64,000 bases of DNA from Telmatactis stephensoni (taxonomy: Eukaryota; Cnidaria; Anthozoa; Actiniaria; Isophelliidae), in contig JALIZF010001483.1 of NCBI GenBank assembly GCA_029948255.1, positions 191,001 through 255,000 of the forward strand. Direction: 5' to 3'. The position numbers and the translations under genes were made by a program. This document shows positions 46,803-60,900 of this stretch, piece by piece (position 1 is the stretch's first letter; each line of letters opens with the position of its first letter). The notes beneath the pieces were generated by a model. That model saw only the letters and a list, made by a program, of their open reading frames with translations, had not been told where the DNA came from and ran no database searches.

Positions 46803-48673
46803 AAATTTTTCTTACTATGAATAAACGGGGACATATCAACCAGTTAAAAGTCCATGCATTCTTGGTAGAATAATTTTCATCTAATAATCAATTTGCACTA
46901 CTCTTTGTGTGTATCAGCGTCTTTGTAAAATCCCTAATGGAGGGGCACTACTATTTAAGAGGAGATGTTTTTCAATTGATGAGCAATTATGGCAAAAAGC
47001 ACCAAAAACTAGACCTTCATGCGAGTTTTAATAATTAAATAAATTTATTAATTTATAAATTTTATTAATTATTAATCTAAATTTTCATTCTGGATTAACA
47101 GTCAAATCCTTTTTCTACCAGTTGAAACTGATGAGGTACAAAGATAAAATACCTGTTTAAAACAGATTTTTGAATTGTACAAATACTTTTTCTTGAAGTT
47201 GTGTTGGGACTAAAACATACAGCAAATGAGCAAATGAAGGCCTAAACCTCAATTTCGATCCAAATTTTTGCCTTGGATTAACACTTTGATTCATCGTTCA
47301 TCAGCCAAAACTACTTACAAACAACTTAAACTTTCTGACAGAAATGATTTTAGTTTTGTACAACAGCTATTCTTCAACTCAGGAGTTTTTGTTGTTCACT
47401 TACAAAAAAAGTTTAGCTTGTGTGAAATAAACATGAATGGTTTTATAAAGATGTAAAACTTGATCATTGCATTGTGTGCGTTATGTACAAATGACATCAA
47501 AGTTGGTAGCTTTTGAGCACCTGAGAATTTTGTGACATATCTTTCAAAGGCTGTGTGACAATCTTCCATGGCTAGTGCAGTTAATGTATGCATTGTGGAC
47601 ACTCTAGAGCATGTCTACCAGTATGTAAGCATTATTGTAATCTATTCGAAGTGCAATCCTACTTCACAATGGCCTCGATAGGAGATATGGAAAGAATGTG
47701 AGTCCGAAAGCCAGAAACTAGGAGGCGCATGAAAACTGAGAATGGGAGGGTGGGTGGGTATAATAATAACATGCATCTGGCCAACACATGCAAAACCCTG
47801 CAAGAAAAAAGAGATTTTATCCCTTGTCTTCTTCATACTTGCCAACTCAAATGACAACTACCATGAATGTCATTTGTTCCATAGTTTTATACCATTGTTA
47901 TACGTGATTGCACATTGAATAGTGTGACATTCTTCTAGAGCAGTATTGTGACAACTGCATGCATGATGTATATACATACACAAACTCAAATAATATATTT
48001 GTATATTTACCAAATTACGGTTGTAAGCTATATTGGCAAACATTAAAAAAGACAGACCAGCTATATATATGAGATGACTGGAGAGTGAGGGCCTGTGTCA
48101 AATAAACTACCAGATCTACTTCAGTTCACTCTGCTGAGACAACAAGAAAAAGAGACAAAGGGAAAACGATAGAGTGGGAAAGAGAGAGAAGGCTCAAAAA
48201 AGCACCCAGAATGTAAATAAATGAAGAAATAAAGAGAGAAAGGGAAGTGGAAAATTGTTCAATTGATGACTAGCCTATGAATCAGGCTGTAGAAAGGTTT
48301 CAGATGGTGATACTTCCCTCCCCACTAAGGTCCAATAATAATAGATAATCCTCTTTCCCTCCCCCACTGAGATCCTAGTAGATAATCGCCTTCCCCTCCC
48401 CACTCCACTAATGAACAATTCCTTTCCCCTCCACTACTGAATTGAACACTCTTTAATCAGCCATCATAACAGATAATACCATAGCTTTGATAATGGGTTA
48501 TTTCAGTAAAAAAATAGAGATTGGTTGGAATAATCCAAATTAAATATGAATTAGGAAAAATGCAAAGTTGAAAAAATAACTGGAAATGAAAAGGATGTGC
48601 GTCTACAGTATTGTATGGCAGCGGGTTACCTGGCTTTGATTCAACCAATCAGAAGAAGGCATATGTAAACATC
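46803..48673. other. Intergenic region between NUDT17 and AGTPBP1
   Basis: The region is AT-rich with no recognised gene. A purine-rich segment lies at 48130-48260 and pyrimidine-rich repeats of CCTTTCCC/CCCACT type at 48310-48440. Confidence 0.5.
46820..46825 (+). terminator. Candidate polyadenylation signal of NUDT17
   Basis: AATAAA lies 17 bases after the NUDT17 stop codon. This would give a very short 3' UTR. It is the first canonical signal on that strand. Confidence 0.35.
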
Positions 48674-48754
48674 AAAATGGCGGAGATATCAACGACCTTT
48701 ATGCCGAAAAAAAGCCGATTATTTACGGCTTTGTTTGAATTTAATTCGAGATAA
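48674..48754 (+). promoter_or_regulatory. YY1-like motif and short upstream ORF before AGTPBP1
   Basis: AAAATGGCGGAG at 48674-48685 fits the YY1 start-site motif. Its ATG opens a 25-codon reading frame (starting MAEISTTFM) ending at TAA 48752-48754. About 237 bases further on is the first AGTPBP1 coding ATG at 48991. This is a good candidate transcription start region with a possible uORF; neither is proven. Confidence 0.45.
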
Positions 48755-48990
48755 AAGACGTTAGCAACAAATAAGACATTGACCTTCTTACATGATATAA
48801 TATTTAACGATTAATTGAATTCTGCTAAGGTTTGTATGCTGTTTTTAACTCGACCAAGCTGATGTTGTCACGAGCTACACTCAGTCAAACAGTCTTCGTC
48901 AAAATACAGCTTTCTTTCTCAATATTTGATATTACTACGTTGATTAGCATTCTTATTTTGTTTTTAATACAGTTGTATTTCTAATAATTG

Positions 48991-51900
48991 ATGAACATGA
49001 GCAAGTCAGGAGCGAAAAGGTAAATTTCAAGATATACACGTAGAGTATTTTCAAATAATGGTACTTGACCCCAAGCTCTTTAACTAGCTATTTGTCAGTT
49101 TATTTTCAAGAGAAAATACCTTTATCTCAGTTGTTTGGAATTTGATAAGCCTTGCTAGTTTGCTGACAATAAATTGAATTATCATCCTAAATTTGTTAAA
49201 AAATAATTACAGAAATTTATGGGGTATAAAACACTTAGGGTAAATTGGTCTATCGAACTTTGGTACATGGTTTTGTACAAATATGTATTGGTACAACGCG
49301 ATATACAACTGCTTTTATATGTTAAGCTTTATTGAAGCAGAACAGTTGTAACGTTTTCCTTTTAACCGTTATTGTTGGTTTGATTTTTTAAAACTGAAAC
49401 TATAAAAACGACTGTATTTGTAGAAATTTTGCCTGTCATAAAATAACATTCTTGTTTCTAGACCCGGGGGGACTCCATTGTAAAAGGATCAGGTTCTTGT
49501 CGGAAACTTTTTTAAATACCCCTAAAAGATACCGGAAGTCTTTTAAGAAGGGCGTGGCTGGACGATTTTTAACTCCTACGAGATACCAGCGATAACAAGC
49601 TAATGAACATTATTATAATGAACATAAAATTGGATGATCAACACACTTTTGTTGGCCATGCAAATTCCTTCCATTTGAGAACAAGATAAGCGATGGACTC
49701 TTCTGATATTCCTAAAAGAGACCATCAAATGCTAAAACTCTAAACTTCAATTTTTAACACCCTAAAAAGATACCAAATCGCTGATTGAGATGACGAGCAT
49801 ACCTGATCCTCTAACAATGGAGTCCCCTGGGCTTCTAGAGAGGGATTAGTCAACAATAGGTGATTAGCTGATGTGTGCTTGGGTTAGTAATTTATTAATA
49901 ATATAAGCCTAGTATGGTCCAGTGATATAGACCACTTTCATAATTCAGGGCTTTGTGCAAGAAATTATCAATGCTATGTGAGAAATTTCAGAAAATTTTA
50001 TCATTTTTGGTTCCCATATCAAAAAAGTTATGCACTGTCAAAAATAGAGAGTTTTGTATGTAATTTTGACCAAAAGCCTTGGTAGCCTCGTTTTGGTGCA
50101 TTTTCAGAATTTTAAATCCCCATATCTTGTCAAGGATTTAATGTTTTGTTTTGAAAATTGCACAATTAAATTATCAAAATCAACAATCTTAATACAGTTC
50201 CAGATATAGTAATTTTTCACTATTTATGCTAATTAGCAGCGGCCATTATGAAAGTCGTGTATTAATACATTTTAAAACCTCTTTGTAGTGCAAGAATTGG
50301 AACATTATTAGAACAGCTACAAAAAGTATGCTTGGCAATGTCTGAGAGTAAAAATGAGCTAGAAAAAGATAATGAACAACTACGTTACATCACTAACAAA
50401 GTTCAGCAAATGCTCTCCACTCAAGGTAATCAAGATATCTATTGTTATGTTGGCAACACTTTACATTTTCATTAAAAGTGCTTTATTTGGAAAAAACAAA
50501 ATACCAGTAGAATGTTTGGAAATTTCATTACAAGGATATTGGGATAATATACCAGTTTATTGTTTCTGCTCTGTCAGTTTTGATAATATTTGAAGAGGTC
50601 ATTGCAAAAAAAGGATCAGAGTTTACTATGCTGTTTTACACTAATGTCTTCAATATACAGTGTCAGACCACCATTGTCTGTGGAAACAATCTATCTTGCT
50701 TATAACTTATAGAATGATATAAAACTTCCAGGTTGATTTATGTAAGACAAATCACACAATTCTATGTAGTGTGCACAAATCAAAATTTTAGTAATATGTT
50801 AAAAATCTGGACCCTGTTGTTCAATGACATTTGCTTTAACCCAGAATTACATCTAAATAAAACCATTCACTTTAACACAGGATTACTGTTAACTGCCCTT
50901 CAGACAATCTGACCCAGTATGATTTTGTTGGGCTGGTCAATAAGAAAAATATAGCATGTTTTCTTGTAATAAATTAGGAAGTTGTCATCGCCAGTGAATA
51001 AGAAAACATTAATGTCTTCAGCACTCACTGTGAGTGCTGAAAACATTAATGTTTTCTTATTTTTGCAAAATATTCAGAAAAATGCAGAAAAGACTTGATG
51101 GCAAGATTTCCAGATGGAATTTCAACTCTTCTTCTCATTCTGGAGGTATTAGTTTTGTTCATTTACCTATTAATGTGTGGTTCCATTAACTCATCATCAT
51201 TATATGCACTTGGGGCTGGATGCACAAACAGAGGGGCTGGCGTTGCCCATCCAGGCACCTGAAGGGGGGGGGTCACCATGATAATAATAATAATAATAAT
51301 AATAAGCAATCTTTATTCAGGAAGCTTATTTCACAAAGTGTTTTACAATAAGGTCCTGCAACTTAACTATTACAAAATAAATTTATCGATATATAAAAAT
51401 GCATTATAGAAAACTATACGAATCAGAATTGAAATACCTCCCTCAACCAAACCCAAGCAGTGATAGAACACTGATGAAAGATAAAATGATATAAGAACTA
51501 CTAGATTAACTGTGTTAATTATGGTAAGATATAAAATACTATAAGTATAAGTTAGCCCCCATCCCCTTTACAAGCTTCTTAAAGGTTGTAATATCCTTAG
51601 CTTCCCGACGTGTATCATGATTCAAATTATTCCAATCACTACTAGCAAAATTAATTGACGTCCAGTGGCCCCTTCTATGCTTAGCGGTGGTCTTACAAAT
51701 ATTTGACTTAAATCTAGTATTATACCTATGAATATCTTGATGATATCTTAGATCAAACCTATGTGAAAAAAAGTTGTTCTTACATTTATATATGAATATC
51801 AAACGATGGATCTTTCTTCTATTCTTGAGATTAACCCAAGAAAGCCTCTGTAAGGCAGCGCTTGCAGATGATCTATAAGAAAGGTCTAAGAATAGATAAT

Positions 51901-54900
51901 ATGCACAGCTTTATTCTGTAACACTTGTAAATCTGACATCAGAGACTCATTACCTCGATCCCCCAGACTATATCAGCATAATCGAACAAGGGCAAAATAT
52001 AGGAATTATAAAATAATAGCCTACAATGAATTGGTAGATATTTCTTTATGCGCTTAAGTAACCCTAGTTTTTTGTTGATCTTAGATTTAAGATAGTCAAT
52101 ATGTTCATGCCATGTCAAGTTTTTGTTGATAACTACACCAAGGTACTTGTAACTCGGTACTTCTTCCAAGGCGACATCTTCAATAGAAAACACCATAGTC
52201 GACGATAACTTTGCCAGGCGTTGAGAACTGCCAATAATCATGAACTTGGATTTCTTTATGTTAATTGTCAGTTAATTCATCTTAAGCCAGCTGCATACTT
52301 TCTCAAGGTCACAGTTCAATTTCTCCTGTAGAACATCTGAGCTTTTGGATGAAAAGTACAGTACAGTGTCATCAGCAAACAGAGTTACACGACAGAAGCT
52401 CAAGATATTAGGGAGATTGTTCATGTAAATGATGAACAATAGTGGTCCAAGGATAGATCCTTGGGCCACTCCTATTGACACTTCAGCTGATTCAGATTGA
52501 GCGTTATTGAACACAGTGACTTGCGAATGGCCCATCAGGAAGGATTCAAACCAATTACAGGCATGCGCATCCACACCAAGAGAAGACAATTTGCGTAACA
52601 AGAACTTGTGGTTTACAGTATCGAAGGCCTTCGCAAGGTCTAAAAAGATGGCACCAGTTAGCTCACCGTCATCCATTGATTTTAACACATTATCAGTGAA
52701 CTTCACGTGGCAATCACTGTAGAGGAATTGAGTTGAAAGCCATACTGATTTGTCGTGAGAAGTTGGTTATCATTAAGGTATGAATTTAGCTGGGTGTGGA
52801 TGGCTTTCTCCAAGATCTTACTGATTGTTGGCAGGATAGAGATCGTCTTTCCCACCTGATTTGTGGACTGGCATAACTCTCGCTAGTTTCCAGATTTTAG
52901 GAAATATGCTGTTCTTGATAGATAAATTAAACAACTGGGTAAGGGAAGGCGTAATCACTGACACTGCATCTTTGAGCATGCGTGCACTTATCTTATCAAG
53001 ACCAGTGGCCTTATTAGTTTTTAGTTGAGTGATGAACTTGGACACAAATTCACTTGTCACAGGTGTAAGTGTGAAGATCTTCTCACAGGTAACGACATCA
53101 CTGGCACAAGCACTAAGATCGCACGAGAAGCATTCTGCAAGTTTGTTGCCAACACTCACGAAAAATTGATTGAAACCATTTGCTATTGACTTAGCAGTGT
53201 CACAAGACCCTTTTTCCGTCTTCAAGTTTGAGGTAGAAGCATCCAGTTTAGTTGGTAGAACTTGTTTGAAGGCTTTCCATAGCTTGGAAGAATCCCCTTT
53301 GCAGTCTTGCAGGAGTTTAGTGTAATATTCAGACTTGGCTTTCTCTATTTCTCGATGTACAGTGTTCCTAAGTTTTTTATATTGCTTCCAATGATGGTTA
53401 GACTTATTTCCCTTGGCTTTCTTTCGATGGTAGTCGCGATCACCAATCAGCTTAGCAACCCTGCCACAGTGCACCACCTTGCATCCATCACACTGAGCAA
53501 ATAGTGGAACTATATCTACCTGGTAGTTCCTCCATGGTAGGGCCGCTATGAATATTATGAGGGACTACACATCTCAACTATTCATCACACTGATAAATTA
53601 ATTAATCAGTCCTTTTTCATATTATTTTCAGATATCAAATGATTCTCAACTCACTCTAAATGTAATGGGTTGCCTCTCTGAGTTGTTGACATCAGGTATT
53701 TTATGCATTCCAAAACCTTATCCTTAAAGGCTCTATTGCTGGACTACACAATTTCAAGAAGCCATTTGTGTTATACATAGTTGAAATCACTTGGTAGATG
53801 CCTTGTATTAAAAATTGTATCTAGCTATTTCAAAAAAGGTTGACAGGGTGAATGGTGAATGGCAATCGGTGATTGGTGATTGCACGATCAAAAGGAACTG
53901 TGGTCAGTTATTAGACCACTATTCGGCGTGGAGATATGAAATGCCTATTGACCACTTTGTCCAATAAGGTCTTTATGGCATGGTATCAGCATTGCTTGGG
54001 TATTTAATTAATGAAAATGAAGCAATTCTTGTTACCCAAATTTCCTTTTGGTTGTGCAATCACCAATTGCGGATTGCCATTTGCCATTCACCCCGTCAAC
54101 CTTTTTTGAAACAGCTATATAATCTAGTAAGTGTTGCAATCTTTTACCAGTATGTACTTACATATTGCCTAGTTCTGCAGTAAATCTTTCCACCTAATAA
54201 ATACCAAACAATGTTTGCCAAGGTTAACATTAATACAGTCAACTCTCATTACAACAGACACCCTTGGGTGGGCCCTCATTGGGTGTCCATAATAGGCAGA
54301 GTCCACAAGTCTGGGACCACATGAAGTGTCTGTGATTCTGTAACAGTGGGAGATGTTTCCAAACATTTCTTTGTAGTTTCGGCCTGGGATTTAGCTTCTG
54401 TGAGTGTCTGTAACACTGGGGTGTCTGTAATACTGGGTTGTTTGTAATACTGTGGTGTCTGTAATACTGGGGTGTCTGTAATACTGGGTTGTCTGTAATA
54501 TTGTGGTGTCTGTAATACTGTGGTGTCTGTAATACTGGGGTGTCTGTAATACTGGGTTGTCTGTAATACTGTGGTGTCTGTAATACTGGGGTGTCTGTAA
54601 TACTGGGTTGTCTGTAATACTGTGGTGTCTGTAATACTGGGGTGTCTGTAATACTGGGGTGTCTGTAATACTGGGTTGTCTGTAATACTGGGGTGTCTGT
54701 AATACTGGGGTGTCTGCAATACTGGGGTTTCAGTAGTACTGGGTTGTCTGTAATACTAGAATTCAGTGAAAGAGCATTTCACTTTTTGACCATTTGACAT
54801 CTCCTACATATTGGATGCATTTAGAAAGTTATAGTCAGGTCAACACAGGTGCCAAGGTTTTTACTAGAATCTAATGGCATGCAAAGAAACTATCATCATG

Positions 54901-57900
54901 CATATTGTTGTCTGCTTAGTAGGATAATAGTTTGCTTTTTGGTTTTCTAGGTAAAAGAGCATCTGTATTAGCTGCGAAAGGAACAGTTGATATTGTATTA
55001 AAAGTTATCGTAAATGCCAGTCATGAAAACCCAATCAATGAAGAAGTGATCATATTAGGTCATGTTTTACTCACTAAAGTTGGACCCAAAGGTAAGATGT
55101 GTTACTTTTTTGCTTTTTTGCTAAACTGTCTGCAACTTATATGTTTTCTAATAATAATCTTATAATGAGAAGCATGTTTGGCAGAGTGGTGAGATAACCA
55201 GTCTGGTCCCAGGTTTGATTCAAGGATGAGACATCACATGTGACTTGAGTTTGTTATTTCATTCTTCCTTGCTTTCAGCATTTTTCTCAAGTCCTGCAGT
55301 TCTTCTTTCCTCAGTAAAATAAAACTAGTGAGCTGAGGAATGTGTTCATTCACTCATTCATCATTCATTCATTTATTCATTCACTTATTCACTTATTTAT
55401 TTATTTATTTATTTATTCATTAAATATTTATTTATTTATTTATTTGTCTATTTATTTATAATCATTCTTTAGATATTAATTTATTTATAATTATATAATT
55501 TTACGTTAGATCGCAAGTTTTGTTTGAAGGCCAGACTAACTGGAGCACTTCAAGTAACTATGAACATAATAAGAAACAACACCAGTAACTTTAGAATCCT
55601 TCAATGTACTCTGGTAGTTATGAAACAATACACCACAAATGGTAAGATATATATAAAAGACAAACACATGCAGCAGGCAGCTTCTGAATAGATATGGACA
55701 GTAGGCATGCATCCAGATGGACTGACAGACAGACAGTAGGAATACATCTAGACAGACAGTAGGCATCCAGACAGACAGACAGACAGTAGACATACATACA
55801 CCCAGACAAACAGACAGACAGACAGACAGTAGACATGCGTCCAGACAAGCAGACAGACAGACACTAGACATGCGTCCAGATAGACAGACAGACAGACAGT
55901 AGGCATTCATCCAAACAGACAGACTGACATACAGTAGATATGTATAAGATTATGTATTCAGATGACTTTGACATTGAAATATATGCCATCATAAATATGT
56001 ATAATGTACCTTGTAGTAGACTGTGCTAAGGGCTATAATAACAATAGATCGTGTATTTATCTCTAGCGGTTAACTGTAATAACCTTGGCAAGTCTGGAGC
56101 TGTTTCTGTGCTCTTCAAGATTGTTACAGCTTGTGGTCATAAAAGAATTACATGTTTAAAGTAAGTAGTTTAACATGTCTTTTTAGTGAAGATACTTTTT
56201 ATTTCTATGCGTTATTCAATGTCATCCTGATGACAGATTGGTTATTGAACCACTTAATATTACTACAATTACCACCCAACATGAGTATTTTTATGATAGT
56301 CCATGATTCCGTTCGATTCTCGAATTTCAAAGTAATTTTCTTTGAATTTTTTGTAATCATTTCGTGTTGGAATTTTCTCTTGCAGGGTCATTATTTTTTT
56401 CCAAAGATTAACTCAATGTTTTATTATGAGATGATTATCTTTATTCATACAGTAAATGAGCCTAATTATCGGTGTCTGTGTTTGTTTTTATCTAGACTAG
56501 CGTTGGACGTTATAGCGGCACTTGTCAAATCAAGTAAGTTGTAATCATATTTATATTGGAAGTGAAAATTACAAAAACTAATCAAAATCATTGAAAGCAA
56601 GTTTAGTTCTAACGGGTAACCCTGCAGGTTTATTGACTCTTTTAAGTGACCTAAAGAATCAGAAATAAGTCAGAGTGATGATTCTTTGTTTTGTACACAT
56701 TAACCCAAGGTCAGACTGAGAATACATTTATAAAAGCAATGAGTTGTTCCTCACAGAGACCAGTGCAAGCAAGGCTGTGAACTATGGTGCTGTCCCTGTT
56801 TTACTTCAAATGTTCTCTGACTGGCATCGCACAGACCATCATAATAGACAGACTGGAGTAAGGAAATCTATAGCGGGCGTATTGAAAAGTATTACAATGA
56901 CAAGTAAGCCTTTTTAATGTTCATTTTGCGTATTTATGCAATTTCGAAAATTTCGCGAAATTACAATATAGCAAAAAAATTTCAATAGTGAAAATAAGTT
57001 GTTGCGAAAATGATATACCTTGGGGCCGTGTTAACTTATACTTAATCACCAAAATACTTCTTTTTGAAAAAAGTTAAAAGGAGAAGATTTGACATGAATC
57101 GTGATTTTAGACAAAGTCAGAATGGTAACGTTTGTACGCCATATGTAACACTTCAAAGGTCGCCAGCTTTTAAGTTTTATTTGACGTCATTATGTTTTTC
57201 TTTTCCCTTACGACACAGAGTCAGGCAAAAAGGCGTTCATCCAATCTGAGGGAATCAAAATTTTATACTCGTTATCCTTAGAATCTCTGGAAAGTAAGTA
57301 TTGTTAACACCACAATGTCTTATAAAGTTCTATGGAACTGTTGGAGTCACGGTTTGCACGCTGGACCAAGATTGACTACAGCCGGATGTTTCCGGCCAAA
57401 CTTCGTGTTACTGACTTTTTTGTTTTACTTTGCTTAATTGAAATGCCTTTTCTTCAAATTTTGCGAAAAATCTTGTAGTCTCTTCTTAGTTTTATTGGTC
57501 TTGTTAATTACATGACTTTGTTGTTCCAGTGTGCAATCTCCTCTCAAAACTGGCTATTTTCAAGTATGCGCGTTTTCGTGTTTGCCATTTTTTCTCCAGA
57601 ATTAGCAGTTTTAAGTTTCTGTCCATTTATTTTCAAAGATAACGAAAACAAACTGTATCAGTTGCAAGCTCAAAGTTCTATAGTTACCTAGATAAAATTC
57701 GTTTCAAAGAAACTCAAAAACAGTGGGAAATAGCAGGCACGCGTGCAAAAATGTGCTATTTTTTCAACACTCCAAGAGCTATCACACTAAATACCGTGTT
57801 GTTGAATAATGTAATAAAAAATAAAGTAGACCGCGTCAGTAGGCTGCTGAAATCACTCACATAAAAAGTCGACACAACGTAAAAGAAAGCTGAGTAAGAA

Positions 57901-60900
57901 ATCCGAAGAATTAGGGTAATTCAGCGGCTGTTAACCCATTTTCAAAATTACTCGACCAGTGGTGATTAATCGTCTAGTGTTTTGATGTTTGTCAATCAAA
58001 TGTGCAACGACTAGAATTTGCCACATTTTAGCTTTCTGATTGACTCCGAAACAAAGCAAGGTTGACTTTTTTCAAACGATTTAGACTTTTATATCAATTT
58101 TGTTTTGTTCGATGGAAAACTAATGGTCGGAAATTTGATTGACGACAGTCAAGGAAGGCTGAAAAAGCCTTTCAAGTGCTGTCTGTAACGATCACGTAAT
58201 ATAGGTACAATAAAAAAACTATTATAGTTAAAAACAGACACAAACATTTGAAACTCCCTGTAATGATATATTTTTCTATTTCAGGTCGTGAGCTCGATAG
58301 TGTTAATATTCTTTGCAGTCAAATCCTAAGACGGTGTTTTCCCAAGAATAGACTTCCAATTCCATGTGCGTCATGTCCGTTGTCTTTCCCCATTCTTGAC
58401 ATAGACAGTGCAAGTACTCATAAAACTAATGAACAACTTGATAACGACAGTGCTGAGGGTGAATCGAGTGAAGTAGAATCAGACGATGAAACAAGTGGGT
58501 CAGCTAATGAGGAGAAAGAAGGCACGCCTAGTCAAACTCCATCACTGGATAACTTAGCGTCCACTAGTCCACAAAAGACACGTAAACCACGTGACGATCT
58601 TCAGATGTACGATAAATTTTTCCCCGAACAATACGAATATCAGGTAAATAGGACAACAATACAATGCAATACAATACAATACAATGTTTATTTTGTGCAT
58701 TTTGATATTTTACATTATAAAAATAGTTTTACCTTATATATAGTAATTAAAATATTTAATATGTACATATATTTGTTTGTAAGGGCTCTTGTTTTAATGC
58801 CTAGGCCCTAAGACACTAGTCTTGGTACACGTGTACTGCACGCGGACATCTTTCAGAATAGCGCAGTTTCTATTAGAGCGTGGAACGTTCATTGAAGTTC
58901 CAGGCTCGTTTATCTCAATCTTTTCCTATATTTTTTCGTTTCCTAATTTGACCTTTCGATATTCTTTCTCAAGTATTCAAGGGGGGCATCGATGGGTATC
59001 TGATACCGCAAAACAGCAATGAGAAAACTTAACGAAAATCGTCCAAATCGTATACCGCGTATGGTATCCGATGTCAAAAATTGTAATATCCAGTAAAAAT
59101 GTTAAATTACCGAAATACCGGGTGAAAAAAATGGCCTGAAAACGCATTTCTGCAAGTTCCAATGTCCCTCTCCTTTAGTTTAGGGGTGTGTAGAGTATTC
59201 AGGTTGAGACTGATGATTCTATCGAACCATTACTATCTAATACCATCATGATTCTATTGTGTAGTGTAGTTACTATCTAATACTATCATGATCCTAGAGT
59301 GATTTTCATCGGACTGTGAAGCAATTACTAATAGTCAGTGTTTAATAGTGTCTAATAGTTGTATTGCAACAAAAGAAAACTGGGTGCAGAGTCTATTAGT
59401 GTCTATTAGCTTAGTAACTATTTCACAGTCCGATGAAAATCACTCTATTGTGTAGTGTAGTTACTATCTAATACCATCATGATCCTAGAGTGGTTTTCAT
59501 AAACCCGTGAAATAAAACTTAGCTTATTAATCACTACGAAACTATAAAGCCTTTGTTTTCTATTGTTTGAATTTGATTATTACACATTAATAGCTAAAAT
59601 TTGTTTCACGGGTTTATGAAAATCACTCTAGAGTGATTTTCATTTGACCGTGAAAAAAAAAATGACTATTTAGTTTGTAGTAGTTGATAAAAAAAAAACA
59701 AAAGAAAACAATGGCTTTAGAGTCTACTACCAATTATTATTTTGTCTATTCCTTCACGGTCAAATGAAAACCACTCTATTGTGTAGTGTAGTTACTATCT
59801 AATACCATCGTGATCCTATGGTGTAGTGTAGTTTCCGGCTATCTAATACCATCATGATCCTATGGTGTAGTGTAGTTACTATCTAATAGCATCATGATTC
59901 TAGAGTGATTTTCACCGAACTGTGAAATAGTTACTAAGCTAATAGACACTAACAGACTCTGCACCAATTGTTTTCTTTTGTTGCAATACAACTATTAGAC
60001 ACTATTAAACACTGACTATTAGTAATTGTTTCACAGTCCGATGAAAATCACTCTACTGTGTAATGTAGTTACTATCTAATACTATCATGATCCTATGGTG
60101 TAGTGTGGTTACTATTGTATTTGTATTCAGGTCGAGACTGATGATTCTATCGATGACGAACCATTACTATCTAATACTATCATGATACCTACGGCACCAG
60201 ACGACCCTTTGAGTCCAATGTCAAGCTTTTGTAATTTATATACGTCAAACAGTGGACCAACAATTGATACTGACTGTCAGGATCCCTATGGAATAAGGTA
60301 AACGCCCCGCAAAGAATTACAGTAATACCTCTATGAACACCTTCAGGACCTTACTCGGCGTCCGCTTAAGGTAATGGGCTCGCGCGAGTTTTTATCAACG
60401 AATTTTTCTATAAATCACCATATAGATTGTTTTTGAGTTGGGAATTAACACCAAATCAATAAAGAAAATGTTGGGTCACGGTGCTAGTTTTGGTGCTATG
60501 ATAGCTCGAAAAGAGCGAAATCTCGCCATTTCGTACGAAGACAACAGATTTTAGAGTTTGACCTCTAGCACCTGTAAGTGTTTGCAAATATGCAAACTAA
60601 AGACTTTCAGACATGCTCAAGTAAACAATGTATCATGAAAAGTAATGTGCCTTCACGTATTTGTAGGTAAAGCTAAGTATTCTCATTTGAAAGATGAAAA
60701 TCAGTTGTGCTTACGCTCGAATCGGACGTTCATTTTGACGATTTTTTGCGATTTTCTCAAAAACCTATCGAATTTTTTTACTCTTTTGATATGTTTTAGT
60801 TTTGATAAAATACGCCGAAAAAGTAAAAAAATTAGAATAGGTCGCGGTGCTAGATTTTCAGTTATAAGGCTTTGAATACTGCTACGTGGCGTCCGCCTTA

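Larger units (their letters stand above)
59191..60130 (+). repeat. AGTPBP1: Minisatellite derived from AGTPBP1 exon 60131-60297, with pseudo-exon
   Basis: At 59200-59250 a copy of the acceptor and first ~50 bases of the exon (CAG|GTTGAGACTGATGATT...) is followed by repeats of a ~39-base unit containing TTACTATCTAATACTATCAT, which in the true exon encodes LLSNTIM. Seven intronic copies precede the real exon: starts near 59230, 59270, 59461, 59791, 59839, 59877 and 60069. GTGTAGTGTAG links the units. The pseudo-exon lacks a six-base piece and soon reaches a stop. Confidence 0.85.

Noticed and set aside
54276..54719. 147-codon open frame of repeated YYRHPSITDT units on the minus strand
   Set aside because: It is the translation of the 18-base minisatellite, inside an AGTPBP1 intron, with no start or splice context.
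55536..55910. Cysteine-rich open frame (CLSVCLS repeats) on the minus strand
   Set aside because: It is the translation of the CAGA minisatellite plus antisense of an AGTPBP1 exon.
54400..55930. CRISPR-like regular repeats
   Set aside because: The host is a eukaryote, the units are contiguous minisatellites without unique spacers, and no cas genes are present.
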